This document shows positions 11,654 through 22,599 of a DNA stretch of 64,000 nucleotides, piece by piece (the stretch's first letter is position 1; the number at the start of each line of letters is the position of its first letter). Below the pieces are notes generated by a model, which was given only the letters and a program-made list of their open reading frames with translations, was not told where the DNA came from and made no database searches. Source of the stretch: Drosophila miranda (taxonomy: Eukaryota; Arthropoda; Insecta; Diptera; Drosophilidae). Where the stretch lies: contig NC_046673.1 of the NCBI RefSeq assembly GCF_003369915.1, positions 11,826,001 through 11,890,000 of the forward strand. The letters run 5' to 3'. The translations under genes and the position numbers were made by a program.

Positions 11654-14600
11654 AAATCTAAAGGGTATCTAAAGCTTCGAGGCCACCAACAAAGTCTTAC
11701 CCTCTCGCTTGGTTTTTTTTCTGCCCTTGCCTGCTTAATGGCAGAGCGCGTGTGTCGTCCTTGTGGGCGCATCCTGTAGCCGAGGCGGTATCCAGGCGAG
11801 CGGCAGGCGGCGGCAGTGGCAGGCAAAGCAAGGGTTAGGCATTAAACGCTAAATCAGATAATGTTAGACAATTGAGCAGCGACGTCGCCCGCCCGAGCTG
11901 ACATTAAAACAAAAGTCGCGCCGTGGCTTCGGCTCCGGCTGCGGATGAGGACTCGACTTGGTCGCATGCAAATCAACCTGGGAAAGGAGTCGGAGTGGGA
12001 GTTGGGGACTGGGCTGGAAAAAAAGGGTTAACTTTTCATAAAATACTGCATATATTGACTCAAGTCATGTACACCACAGCGAGCCGGGACAACAGGACAA
12101 CGGGGCTACAAGGACTCGACAAACTTCGATTACAAAAATTCGCATTATCCGATTAAGCGGCGGGAAAGGACACGGACACGGACATGGACACGACAGAAGA
12201 GGACGGAGAGCACCGAGAGAACAGAGTGCAGAACGAGGAAGAAAAGAACTGAAAAGAAAATTTTAATTTTAAATTATTACCATTGCCCTGTCGTTGGGAG
12301 GGGGTCGGGACGCGGGGGTTGGGGTCTGGGTTATGTTGGCTTTTGGGTTGGAAGGCGTTGCCCCTTACGCCCATCCCATTTGACCCTGGGCCTCGTCGCG
12401 ACCGCACCGCTTTTTCCGGAAAGTATGCGGCATAAAAATAAAAAAGAAAAGGGATTGAAAAACCTCAAGCCACCTGACCAAAATAATGAGAAAAACGCGT
12501 CGAGTAAATAAAAACGCGTGAGACACAAACGGAAGCGGACGGCGACGTCGGCGGTAACGGTGACCCTTTTTTCCGCCTCTTTGTCTATTTTCTTGTTGTT
12601 GTTTGCCAGTCGGCATCGGAACCCCTGAACACTGCTGATCCCTTGGAAATTAACGCGAGTAACTGTGTGGAAAATATGCCATGTCCGTGTCCGTGCCCGC
12701 TTCGTTTTCCGCGGGTTGCATGATTGTCTTAACTAGCCCTCCATTGATGGAAGCGTTCGATTAGATTAGCCGACTGGAGTGGAGATCCCCGGAAAAGTGG
12801 GGAAAGGGATTTAGATGTATCAAAATGTTACCTCCCAGACGAGAGAAATGTAGAGAACGGCGAAAGAACTTTTCAACGATGGAAGTGGTGACCCCGACTT
12901 GTGGAGAGAAGTGAATGGTGAGCACTAAGCGTTACCTGTGACGACTTGCCTCTGATATCTGATGCTCTGCCTGTTTAATTCTCAGCTTGGATCTGAATAG
13001 CCATTCAGTTCTGATAAAATTTCCAGTTAAGAGACTCGAAAATTCCTCAATCTGTAATCTTATATTCTTGTAATGCTGCGATTGCTCTCTGAGGAATGCC
13101 TACCCTTTCCAGCACCAGCTTACAGCTAACCCCTTTCGACTTTTCGGACTTTTAATAGAGTTTTCGAACTTTGAGCTAAGCCAACGAATGAGTTTACTTT
13201 GGTCTCAGCCATCCTTTTGATTGACTTACGCTTGGCTTTCTTCCTTAACATTAACATCTACATATTCCATCTACGAGTGAGGTATCTCCTTCTTTCTGTT
13301 CGGATTTTCATGCTCCGGCTTATTTCCTTCTACATGTCCTTTTCCTGGGTTATCTTTTTTCTTTTCTGGTTCCATTCTACTTTACTGCCTACAGATTCAT
13401 CTCCATCTTTCACTTTTGCTGCTGCTTCGTCTTCCTTTATTCTTCACCAGATACATACATATGTATTCTTCTATTGGTTCAGATTCTCCTACTCCTTCGT
13501 GTTCCTTTCTTATTCCCTTCTCAACTACTGCTGGATTCTTCTTCGTTTTTGGGTTGGGTCGGTGTTCACTTTTGGTTTTGTGCATTTTTAATTATTGGCT
13601 TTTTTCTGAGACGCTTTAATTGTATTTGCTTAGCATTTTGGCCAAAGTGCACACACACACATACACAGTGGAAAGGCGGGCACTGACTACGCCCCTGCCA
13701 CTGGCTCTGTTCGCATTTAAATTGCATGGAATTTGCAAACTGAAATTAAAATAGTTAATGATTTTTTGGTCAGGCGACTTAAGTGGCGACTCAATTGGTC
13801 ACCAGGAGGAGGGGTGCGGAGTGGAGTGGAGCAGGAGCAGGAGTCCTGTCCCAGGACCCTTGCCTGAGTAATTGAAAAAGCATCGTCAGTGCGGTGGTGA
13901 TGGTGTAGACGGAGGCGATGGCGGAGGCCATCTAGGGGGTTCGCCAAAAGACAAATAGAGAGCGAACAAGTGTAGTGCAAACTTTTGCGGCGACAACCCT
14001 GGTCCAGAGGCAACTCTGCCCTACCACCACACTCCCCCAGAGTTTCCCACACCCACACCCAAACCCCCACCCCCGCCCCCTTGGCATTGCATGTAAATGT
14101 TGTAAAAGTTTTTACGATTTGCCAAACTATAAAAAGGGAAGGGCGGTGGCGCGTGAGTCGGTGGGGCGGACTCTCGGTCTGTTGGTCCACTTGGATATAC
14201 TTGCAATATAATAAACTAAGTAATTACATATGTGTGCGTGTGTGGGCAGGGCGTGGGGCGTGGGCAGTGGCTGGGGGAAGAACTATTTGAATTCGCCCAT
14301 AAAACGGGGACGAGTGCAAAAAGTGCGCCCAAATTACCTTGACATGTGAGCTGGTGGTGCCCCCGCACCTCGGGCCCGGTCCCCCCGATGACGTTCCCCA
14401 GTTGCCCTTCACTTTTTATGACAATTTCACTTTCAACGGAGCCCCACCATCAACAGAAGCGGGGGAGGTCCTTGCGTGTGTGACCATTTCATAGGCATTT
14501 GTCATTAGGACCCCAGCCCACACCCCGCAGCAATGCCGGTGGGTCGTCAAGGCGGTGCCGTTTACAGCCCAGCGCTGAATGACACTAAAACGTAGCCACA

Positions 14601-16659
14601 GTGGTATCCATAAACTTCCATAATCGTAAATATAGATTTGTGGTAGACACGTAGACCACCCACTCCCCCCAGATACACTTATGCTCTCGTAGTCCGCTGC
14701 GTTCTACATTGAAACTAAATGAAATTTTCCATTCGGAAGCGATCGAGATTTAATAGTAAGAGAATACAGTAGAAAGACGTAAGAAAACAGAGACAACAGA
14801 GGAACTGATTTCTGGAAATGATTTTGTTCCCAAATGCCTGTTGCACTTTGCCATTAAATGAAGGACAGATACAGATACAGACAGAAAGCGATAGAGAGGC
14901 AAAAAAGGACACAAAGGACTAAAGACTTTGTCTCTGGCATATTTTTCGTCTAATGACACTTTGAACAGCTGTTGGATTTCCCTGGAAAATGCGACTTGCT
15001 CTCTGCCACTCAGCGCAAGATGTAGAGAGATATGGAGACGGAGAGTTAAAGCACGAGTTGGGAGAAGGAGAAAGTGAAAATGGGGGCAGGATTAGAATCC
15101 TCCTTCCCTTCCCTTCCACTCGCCCCGCCCGTCCGCCTCCTCCTCCTCCTCCTCCTCGCACATATTTGAAGACATAAATAAATGTCAAAAAATGCAGATT
15201 ACTTATTAACCCCTGTGGCGTGCCACAAAAACTCTGCTCCTGCTCCTGAGTCTGCCTGTGCCTGTGCCTTAGCCGCGATATTATTCATTAATACAAAACT
15301 CTGGGAAGAACACCACCACCCCTCCAATCCACCCATTTAAACATCCACCCACCCCCCTGACTGGTGGCGATGGCCCCCACGCGGCGCTTTTGCCACCTTT
15401 GGAACGAACGAACGAACAAACGGCCCAATGGATGGAGAAAATTATTAGCTCTTTGGTAATATTTTCTTGCATAAATTTTTGAATAATTTTGTTTTTTTTC
15501 GCGCTCGCGCTCTCTCTCTCTCTTTCTCTCTCTTGCTCCCTCATTCTCTTTCACTCTGCTATGGTTGTATCTGTGTGGCATCTTTGGGTAACGCTTTATT
15601 TTCAATTTAACCCTCATTTTTGTACGTATAGCTGCCTCCCATTGCCACCCACTCTGCCGTCCTCACACCACCCACTATCATTGTGGATTTCACCTTTTTT
15701 GTGTGTGTGGGTCCGCTCGGTTCTCTGTTCCGCACTGTCTTTCGCGTGTGGCATAAAAATTGAATCCTAATCCATGAATATAGATGATTATTATATGCCC
15801 CGCAGTTGGCCCCGCTCTTCACGAACCAACCAAACAGCGGGATGGCAGCCATTAGAATACTGCTGCTGCTGCTGCTTTTCCTTTAGGTCTGGTCTGGTCT
15901 CGTTTGGTTTGGTCTGTTGGATATCTCTCCTTCTCGCTATGGTGTTTGGAAAATTTCCCTTTGTTTTGCATTTTGCATCAATCCACAGAACCACTCCGTC
16001 GAACCACTGGTCCTCCACTTCACCTCCACCTCCGCCTCCGCCCCATTTTCCCGTGCAACTACCGAGCCCCAAAATGAGAACGCCGCCAAAGTTGTCGTAA
16101 AATTTTGTTATGACTTTTTTCTTATTGCCGAACGCATTCGAAATGTTGCTCTAGGGGGTGGGATGGGGATGGGTGGGGGTTTCTTAAGATACTTCCTGCT
16201 GGTATTTAAAGTTGTAAAAATTGATGGGACCTTGGCCTCCGGATGTTGTCTACAATATTTCAGTTGGACTTTCCTTTTTTTCGGTCAGAAGTTTTCATTC
16301 TTCAGCTTCTTTGGGGACGGGCTCTGATCCGAGGGGGGTCTAGGGTGAGAAAAAAAAAAACATGGGCATATTCCGAGATTTCAGCTATGGCTCCTAAAAG
16401 TATGCTGCAAACATTGATTGTAGGGAGATATTTCCTCTCTTTCAGAGAGCCCTACATTTTCCAAATCAAGTATTTTCTTGTGCCACAAAAATATATAAAA
16501 AGCACATGATATGTTCAATTTAAGCATGGAGCAGATATATAGAATATTTATTAGCCTCATAGAAATATAATTTGATTTTCCATTTATAAGAACCCAAAAC
16601 TGGGACACAACCCCTTGTGTTTTGGTACAACATTTCCTCTGTGTTCTAGTGTGTTAATT

Positions 16660-16848
16660 CTACCACGCAAGATGCCTAGAAGATGGTAGGTATTGGAACC
16701 GAACTCCAAGTTCCGTATCGACGACAAATGAAGGAAGGTTGAGGGTGGTGGTACCACAGGAAAAATGATTCAATTGCACCCACTGTACTCCTTCCAGCAT
16801 ATAGTATTCCATTCCGAATTTACCCACTGATCCGTTCACTGCAAGCAT
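16660..16848 (-). CDS. Candidate small ORF or exon (62 aa)
   Basis: A minus-strand frame with natural-looking composition: MLAVNGSVGKFGMEYYMLEG, then VQWVQLNHFSCGTTTLNLPS and onward to TAG. The ATG overlaps a good acceptor-like sequence (tatttatgcttgcag), so this may be an internal or terminal exon rather than a free-standing gene. No family is recognised. Confidence 0.25.
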   Translation of the reverse strand: MLAVNGSVGKFGMEYYMLEGVQWVQLNHFSCGTTTLNLPSFVVDTELGVRFQYLPSSRHLAW

Positions 16849-16859
16849 AAATAAATAAA

Positions 16860-18950
16860 TTATTAGAAAATTAACAATTTTTGCAATTAAAACTACAAAA
16901 CTAATTTACAAATGCATTGCATTTCGGTCGCATCGGGGTGTGGGGTGTGGGGTGCGTGGTGCTGCACGGAGGCTGAGGTGAGCTTAACGAGCAAATAATA
17001 ATGACCGCGGCATTTGTAATAACAATAATGAAAAGCCATTTGGCCATTTGGTCATTTAGCCATTTTGGCAGGGACTACCGGACCATTGGCTGGGACTGGG
17101 ACTGGGACTGGGACTGACACTGGCCTGGATGGTTGGTTCGCTGGTTCGCTGTTTCACTGTTTTGCTGCGAACCAAACAACAACATGGCTATAACAATTAA
17201 TTAACAAATAAAATGTCAATTAATTTTACAAACACAGCGGCAGCGTATGCCGCCCGCCCGTACACCAATGCGAAAAAATAAATGTGTATAAATACAAAAC
17301 CATATATATAACAATAAAATTTACAACGAATGCGAATCGCACACAAACACACACAGTCCCATACAGAAAATAAACCATCCGCCCCAGAGAGCCAGGTTCC
17401 GCAAGCAGCGCGAATTTTCTCATTTATTTATGATTTCAATTTCAATATTAAAGGTGTGTGTGCGTGGGTCGTCGTGTGGTCCGCGGATTGGGGCTGAAAT
17501 TTAAATAAGTTGGCTGGCGGTGAAAGCATTTTTTGGTATTTTAAATATTTAATTGAATGATAAATAAATGCAAGCCTTTGACCCCCTCCATGCAGCGACA
17601 ACGACAAAGCGAGATCCGCAATTGATGCGCACAATCAGCAGAAAGATATACACTCGCGGAAGAGTTCAGGGGAGAAATCCATTGCGGGGAGAGGAGCAGA
17701 AGTGAAGTGAATCTAGAGAAGACAGGCCAGAGCTGTGAAAAAATAAATGGAATGCAGGTAGAGGTGGAAAATACCTATGAACCAATGGCTGCGGCGCAGG
17801 CATATACATATTTATGCACCACTCTATCGATGGCTCTGAACGGGTACATCCAGTTATGGACCGAAATGACATTGCTGTTTCTCATCGAGTAAATATTGTA
17901 GTCAGTCATTAATCATTATCTTCAGGATATTACAATGCATATATACAACTATATCAGAAACTGACTGAAAGATAAACGTATAGCTCCGTTCGTTTCGATT
18001 CTGACATCTGAGATTGAATAGTCCTGCACGCTTAAGTGGGCACTTGAGTGCCACTTGAGCTTTGCAGGGTATGCTGCTGTCGCCTCCATAGGTGCACAGG
18101 CCACACAGGCTTACACTCGAACACGGACCATTCGCCATTCGCCGCCATTTTGTTTGGCCGCAGACGCAAAATGCAATTTAATTATTACATTTGGACTTTT
18201 TGTCCTCTGCTCTGCCACGTCCGTCCTGTCCCACTTCGGTTTGGTGTGGTTTTTGGTGCCTGGTGGCTAGTGGCTGGTAGCGACTCTTCTCCACATATTT
18301 ATTTACTTATTTATTTAAACATTTATTTATCGTATTTACTTGCGTTTCATTTGCCATTCATTCCCCAGAGTGAGCAAAGGCACGAATGACGAAGGACGGT
18401 GGCGATAGCGATGGCGATGGCGATGGCAAGGGCCTATTTCCGTTTGCAATCATTGGAACGGAACTTTCCATTCGGACGAAATTTACATTTCAACTTCATC
18501 TGCATCTTCATTCCTCTGTGTGAGAGCGTATCTGTGTATCTGTTTGCGTCTGTTGCATATTTTCTTTTATTGCTTTTATTATATTCGCCTTTTGAATATT
18601 TCCCGACGCCGCCCCACAGCTCCATGGGCACCGCAGAACTAATAAAACTTTATCTTTTTTAATATCTACTAGTGGGTGCTTTAGGTGGCTCCGAGGAGAG
18701 GTGGATTCCACTATGATAATTTACAGGAAGAGCTAAACAAATATGTAAGCTAGATGAGCTGTGAGGAGTGTAAGGAGATGAATTTCAAGGGAGTCTTTCG
18801 ATGAACAATAGTCTCTCATTACGACGGGGAGACGCGGTACCATGATCAGCAATCATTCCGTCATCCGTTCATCTGTCAGTCGGGTTTCTCACATTATTCG
18901 TTCGATTCGATTCATATACTGAAAAATATACAAATTTCAAAAATATCAAT
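16860..18950. other. Non-coding stretch
   Basis: No supported gene. A TGGGAC repeat and several ATTTATTTA-rich segments are present. Confidence 0.5.
17091..17114. repeat. TGGGAC tandem repeat, four copies
   Basis: Four exact six-base units, followed by a degenerate unit. Confidence 0.9.
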
Positions 18951-18960
18951 TGCATTCCAG

Positions 18961-19338
18961 AAGCTATCAAAGGTCTTGGCATTCTGCCTCGCCAACCTGC
19001 TATTTTGTTGGTACCTCTGGCCGATGGTTTTGTCAGACATCCCCGTTTGGACAAACAACGAAATCTACCTCAATTTGCTCGTTTACCTGCACCAGCTAAC
19101 AGTTTTTTGGTACGGCTTTCTGGTACTCTCCGAATGTGCCTTGGTAAGTCGGCGCCTTTCTGGTGCACTCTGCCATTGGCGGTGGTGGCGATTTTCGACT
19201 TAGCATCGTCGCTCTCTTGGATATGTGTATGTATCTTCTGAATTCCTTAAAAAGTTCACTGAAATTCTAATTCATTTGTTTCAACAGCCCTCAGCTTCTT
19301 CTGCTCGATTCGCTGGCCGTTTGTTGTTGCATAATTGA
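18961..19338 (+). CDS. Possible two-exon membrane peptide
   Basis: Exon-like segment 18961-19143 follows an acceptor ending ttgcattccag and ends GCCTTG|gtaagt. It encodes KLSKVLAFCLANLLFCWY..., with two hydrophobic stretches around a polar loop (SDIPVWTNNEIY). A second segment, 19288-19338, follows an acceptor ending tttcaacag in phase 0 and ends LLLHN then TGA. The first in-frame ATG is at about 19030 (MVLSDIP), so either that is the start or an upstream exon supplies one. The hydrophobic pattern and good splice sites support a real membrane protein, but the start is unresolved and no family is recognised. It could be a relic. Confidence 0.4.
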
Positions 19339-19569
19339 TCAATTATTTTTAAGCAACGATGGCAATAAATTAATAAGTTTATATAGTTTTTTGAACCGTA
19401 CAAGGGGGTCGGCTGAATGCACTGGCAGGCGACTCTGGGGCTGTGGTTTCACCTCAAATAAGAATAGAACAGCCCCAGTGGTAGCAAAACCTTTACATAA
19501 CATCAAGTGCAGTTCACACATTTCTACTGCAGAGTCGCCTTTTGTCCCTCGGACATCCTTCTGACCCAA
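19339..19569 (-). CDS. Weak candidate ORF, convergent with the 18.96 kb locus
   Basis: A minus-strand frame with balanced composition (MCELHLMLCKGF, then a Gly/Ala/Leu stretch and a Lys-rich end). The first true ATG gives about 52 residues. Its stop abuts the stop of the plus-strand candidate. No promoter or homology is visible, so this may be chance. Confidence 0.15.
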   Translation of the reverse strand: MGQKDVRGTKGDSAVEMCELHLMLCKGFATTGAVLFLFEVKPQPQSRLPVHSADPLVRFKKLYKLINLLPSLLKNN

Positions 19570-19695
19570 TTAATAGCTTAATTTAATTCCAATCCGCACT
19601 TCATCTGCAGTCATCTAACCTCAAAGGAAAGTTCTTTAGCTGAAGGGTGGTATGTGGTCCTATTTTAAGCTCCAACCACAACATATGTACAACAC

Positions 19696-19739
19696 CCTGG
19701 ATCCAGCCTGGATCCACCCTGGATTCAACCTGGATTCAA
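19696..19739. repeat. 11-bp tandem repeat, four copies
   Basis: The units CCTGGATCCAG, CCTGGATCCAC, CCTGGATTCAA and CCTGGATTCAA are head to tail. They lie about 170 bp past the stop of the 19.9 kb peptide gene. Confidence 0.85.
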
Positions 19740-19909
19740 AGTGCAAGTGAAGCCTCATCTTTTCTGCAGGATTACACATAAACATATATTCTAGATTGAG
19801 CAAAAAAATACAAAATACACAAAAAGGATACACTTAGCAATAGGAAGTTTCGCATGGAACGTGTCGTGCCGGGTTTGGACTGGGACTGGGCGTAAGGTCA
19901 GAACGCTCC

Positions 19910-20186
19910 TCATCCCGATGAAGCGGTTGTCGAGGGCGGGGGTCCACAGCGTCCGCCCGGTCCACCTGGCGGGCGTCCCGATGGCGGGGGTCCAGATGGC
20001 GGCGTGCCACTGGGTGGCGGTCCGCAGGGACCACCCTGGGGATAAGCACTCTTAAAGAAAATAAAAATATGAAAAGGAAGAGTTAGCGTTAGGCGAGTGG
20101 AGGGGTGGCTTGCGAGCACTCACCACTAACGAACCGCACAGCAGCATCAGCAGCAGGCTGATAAGGTAATGACAGTTGAAATGCAT
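19910..20186 (-). CDS. Small secreted proline-rich peptide, two exons (67 aa)
   Basis: Exon 1 (20186-20124) encodes 21 residues beginning MHFNCHYLISLLLML, a clear signal peptide. It ends at GTG|gtgagt, and exon 2 (20050-19910) starts after ttctttaag, phase 0. Cleavage is likely just before YPQGG. The mature peptide is Pro/Gly/Ser-rich with PPSG repeats (CGPPPSG, TPPSG, PPPSG), two cysteines and the C terminus PPPSTTASSG. A TATAAAAG box lies at 20252-20259 (-) with a TCAGT initiator about 33-35 bp downstream. The peptide is probably secreted. No named family is recognised. The second exon has the same length (47 codons with stop) and the same last ten residues as the gene at 51.4 kb, so the two are probably paralogs. 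An immune or reproductive peptide is possible but not shown. Confidence 0.8.
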
Positions 20187-20251
20187 CTTTCTGTTTGATT
20201 GTCCGTTCTTGCCGTGGATCCACTGATGGCCTGACTGGCGGCGGACAGAGG

Positions 20252-20259
20252 CTTTTATA
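20252..20259 (-). promoter_or_regulatory. TATA box of the 20 kb peptide gene
   Basis: TATAAAAG on the minus strand. TCAGTG at about 20226-20221 is a suitable initiator, 33-35 bp downstream, and the ATG follows after a 5' UTR of about 38 bases. Confidence 0.6.
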
Positions 20260-21160
20260 GCGACACCGATCGACCAGCGGAGCGTGTCTAATTGCCATCA
20301 CCCATCAGCAGCCTCGCTCTGGGCCCAAAATAATGGGACTACTATTTTTAACTTTGGTGTGAAATTGGGGAAGCTGTTGCGTGTGTGGCAATTGTTGAAC
20401 TGAAACTGTTGAGGCAATTATAACGTGGAAAAACAATCAGCAAATCTGAGTATATTAAATCATTATTGTTATTATCCAATTGCTGAATGATTCCGGCATA
20501 TGACATTTGGGTCAATTAAAAAAATGTGAAATGACCAGAGCAGCCATCGCTCCCTTCGGGGCATTTCATGAAACGTTTATAGCTACGCTGAAAAGGCCGC
20601 TGCCACATGGCGTATGAGTAATAATCCTCAGGAAAATGTAAGAAAATACTGCGGATGCGTAACTTTCGCTCATGCCACACAAATTACCAGCCTTATCAAC
20701 TGCCGGAAGAATTTTTGAGCAGGCAACGATGTCGAAAACGTAACCGTAAAGGCCCCGTAGCCGTAGCCTGAATTAAAACTGATGATGAAGTTGAAGCTGG
20801 AGAAACCTCTGCTGGAATTTCACACCTTACTGCCTTCCATCTGGCGGGGTCCTAAAACAATTAGCGATTGTTTCGCGCAGCCCCACCCCTACCCACATAC
20901 CGAGACCCATGCCCAGCTCCGACTGAAATTCAATCCCCCAGCGATGACTTCGTGGGCGGTAATTGGTGGTGCTTGTTCCAATGGTTTGTGTCCTCGCTAG
21001 CCGCTGCCGTTTTTTCGGCCGCGTCTGGCGGGGAATGCATTTTGGCTCGGATTGCATATTCATGGTGCCTTCATGTTGTTGGTCTGCCATGTTCATGTTC
21101 ATGTTCCAGCTCTAGCTCCGTCTCCGTCTCTGACTCCGAGTGAGTCTCGTTGTCAGTCCC

Positions 21161-21203
21161 GGGCTCGGGGTCGGGCTCAGGCTCGGGCTCCGGCTCCGGC
21201 TCG
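21161..21203. repeat. GGCTCG/GGCTCC six-base repeat
   Basis: Degenerate units of GGCTCG and GGCTCC, continuing a wider six-base periodicity from about 21110. Confidence 0.75.
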
Positions 21204-21486
21204 ACTTGGCTGGGGTTAAGCCCACCTAGACCAGGTTGCTTGTTGGCTTCTTGGTTGGCCATAAAACCAAAATAATAGCCGCATAACATTTTATCTACCG
21301 CAGTAATAAATATTCAGTTAATTATAGAGAGCCAGAGCAAGAGCGAGCCAGCGAGAGCAGTCTTATATGCAAATGTTTCTCGTAATAAAACACCGAAAAC
21401 TTGTACCAAAAGAGAAGCAGAGTTAGGCATCATCTAATACCCCGAGCAGAGAGAAAGATAGATAAGGATATAATAATGTATTCGAA

Positions 21487-21492
21487 TTTATT
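21487..21492 (-). terminator. poly(A) signal of a small minus-strand transcript
   Basis: AATAAA on the minus strand just after both overlapping small frames at 21.5-21.67 kb. Confidence 0.35.
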
Positions 21493-21519
21493 TCAGAACC
21501 ACATCGTTCTTCATCTCGG

Positions 21520-21600
21520 CTATGAATTCCAATGCACCGCTATCATAGTGGCGATAAGAAGGATGAGAAGAATGACGATTATGTAGAATAACAAGCACAT
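21520..21600 (-). CDS. Candidate 26-aa single-span micropeptide
   Basis: ATG at 21600 (minus) opens MCLLFYIIVILLILLIATMI followed by AVHWNS and TAG: one continuous hydrophobic helix with a short polar end. AATAAA (minus) lies about 28-33 bp after the stop, which suggests a transcript really ends here. A second frame over the same DNA (from about 21667 down to 21488) encodes roughly 59 residues ending LEFIAEMKNDVVLK and is the rival reading. The layout resembles known fly membrane micropeptides only in general form. Confidence 0.3.
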   Translation of the reverse strand: MCLLFYIIVILLILLIATMIAVHWNS

Positions 21601-21890
21601 GGCTGCGATACTTCAGATGCTTGAGGACAAATAATTCGACTATCAGGAGTACAGAAAGATGGTTCATCAACCGAAAATTTACGCTGCAGATCCAGTAAAA
21701 TAATTATTAGAGTTTGTTGAATGTGTGTAGATGTGAGAGCTGCCAAAGAATATGTGATACTGACAGTTAGAACTCGGCCTACAAGGAAAACTTTCCTTAT
21801 TTTGCTGATATTATTGTAGAAAAATACAAAGGAGCCCTTAACATTACTGTTCAGTTCAATAAGTTAGAAAATCAATTTTCAAAGGAAGCA

Positions 21891-22281
21891 ATGAATCCTT
21901 CAACCCCAACAGAGTAAGTGCGAGAATCGATTGGCGCCTCACCTTGATACTAATCGACTGTTGTCTATTTTCAGACCTGCTATAGGCCCGCAGTCGCAGT
22001 GCACCGAATATTCCACGTGCAGCTCGACGCCACGTGACTATGTCGGCGACTGGGCTAAGAAAAGGGATAGCTGGTTCCATGCCCAAAAACGTAATAGGAA
22101 TAGACCATCGTACCCCATTTATGGACGAACTGGATTGGTGACCCTCAAAAAGCGCTCCAAGGCCGAGAGGGCGCTTGAGATGCAATTCATTAAATCGGTT
22201 AAGAAACATTTAAATTCTACATTCAAAGCTATACTGTCGGAGACTGCACATGCCAGACAATCAACAGACATCCAAAATTAA
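21891..22281 (+). CDS. Small basic protein, two exons (109 aa)
   Basis: Exon 1 (21891-21913) encodes MNPSTPTE up to GA|gtaagt. Exon 2 (21975-22281) follows an acceptor ending gtctattttcag, and the split codon restores GAA. The joined frame gives 109 residues with no signal peptide. It has a Cys pair early (QCTEYSTC), then a long basic, aromatic segment (WAKKRDSWFHAQKRNRNR, LKKRSKAERALEMQF) and a mixed helical C terminus. The Lys/Arg content suggests a nucleic-acid-associated or nuclear protein, possibly of the testis-expressed basic type, but that is inference. A TTCAGTT initiator at 21850-21856 lies about 38 bp ahead of the ATG. The same first exon also fits in frame to a second 3' exon at 22342. 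No family is recognised. Confidence 0.7.
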
Positions 22282-22341
22282 AAAAACCTTCGTGTAAATT
22301 ATGAAATAGTAAGGTGAGTCTCGTCGCATTTTGGTAGATAG

Positions 22342-22522
22342 AAAGCCAGACTTGTTTAATCCACCTGAACCATACGCAGACTATTTCATGCAGCTTGGTG
22401 GCAAATACATATTGATTTTGGGGGTGCTGGTCAACTTGGCGGTCATTGCATACCATTCTCATCTTTTTAGTACAGAGACTTTCGAAACACGCTATGAGGA
22501 AAAGATGAGCCGTGCGTCGTGA
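22342..22522 (+). CDS. Small single-span membrane protein, alternative 3' exon of the 21.89 kb locus
   Basis: This frame reads KPDLFNPPEPYADYF, then a hydrophobic span GGKYILILGVLVNLAVIAY, then a charged tail ending KMSRAS and TGA. There is no ATG before MQLGG inside it, so an upstream exon is needed. If exon 1 at 21891-21913 (ending GA|gtaagt) is joined to the acceptor tttggtagatag|AAAG, the codon becomes GAA and the product is MNPSTPTE-KPDLF..., 67 residues with one membrane helix. AATAAA follows at 22587-22592. The acceptor's pyrimidine tract is weak, so another first exon is possible. The size and topology recall small mitochondrial or ER membrane proteins, but no family is recognised. 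Confidence 0.55.
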
Positions 22523-22586
22523 GATCTTTTAGGATGTCAGGAACTTTCAATCTCTTTTATAATTTTCGATTAAATATGGAGCTACC

Positions 22587-22592
22587 AATAAA
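22587..22592 (+). terminator. poly(A) signal at the end of the 21.9-22.5 kb locus
   Basis: AATAAA 65 bp after the stop of the membrane-protein exon. No AATAAA is seen between the stop of the basic protein (22281) and this site, so both mRNAs may share it. Confidence 0.55.
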
Positions 22593-22599
22593 AAGAGCC

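Larger units (their letters stand above)
10700..16640. other. Non-coding stretch with one repeat remnant
   Basis: No gene was recognised. It contains a GT tract (11258-11280), the 11.4 kb stem-loop remnant, the G18 run and a CTC tract (15136-15157). Segments such as 11840-11930 look like unique, regulatory-type DNA, but nothing specific can be named. Confidence 0.55.
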
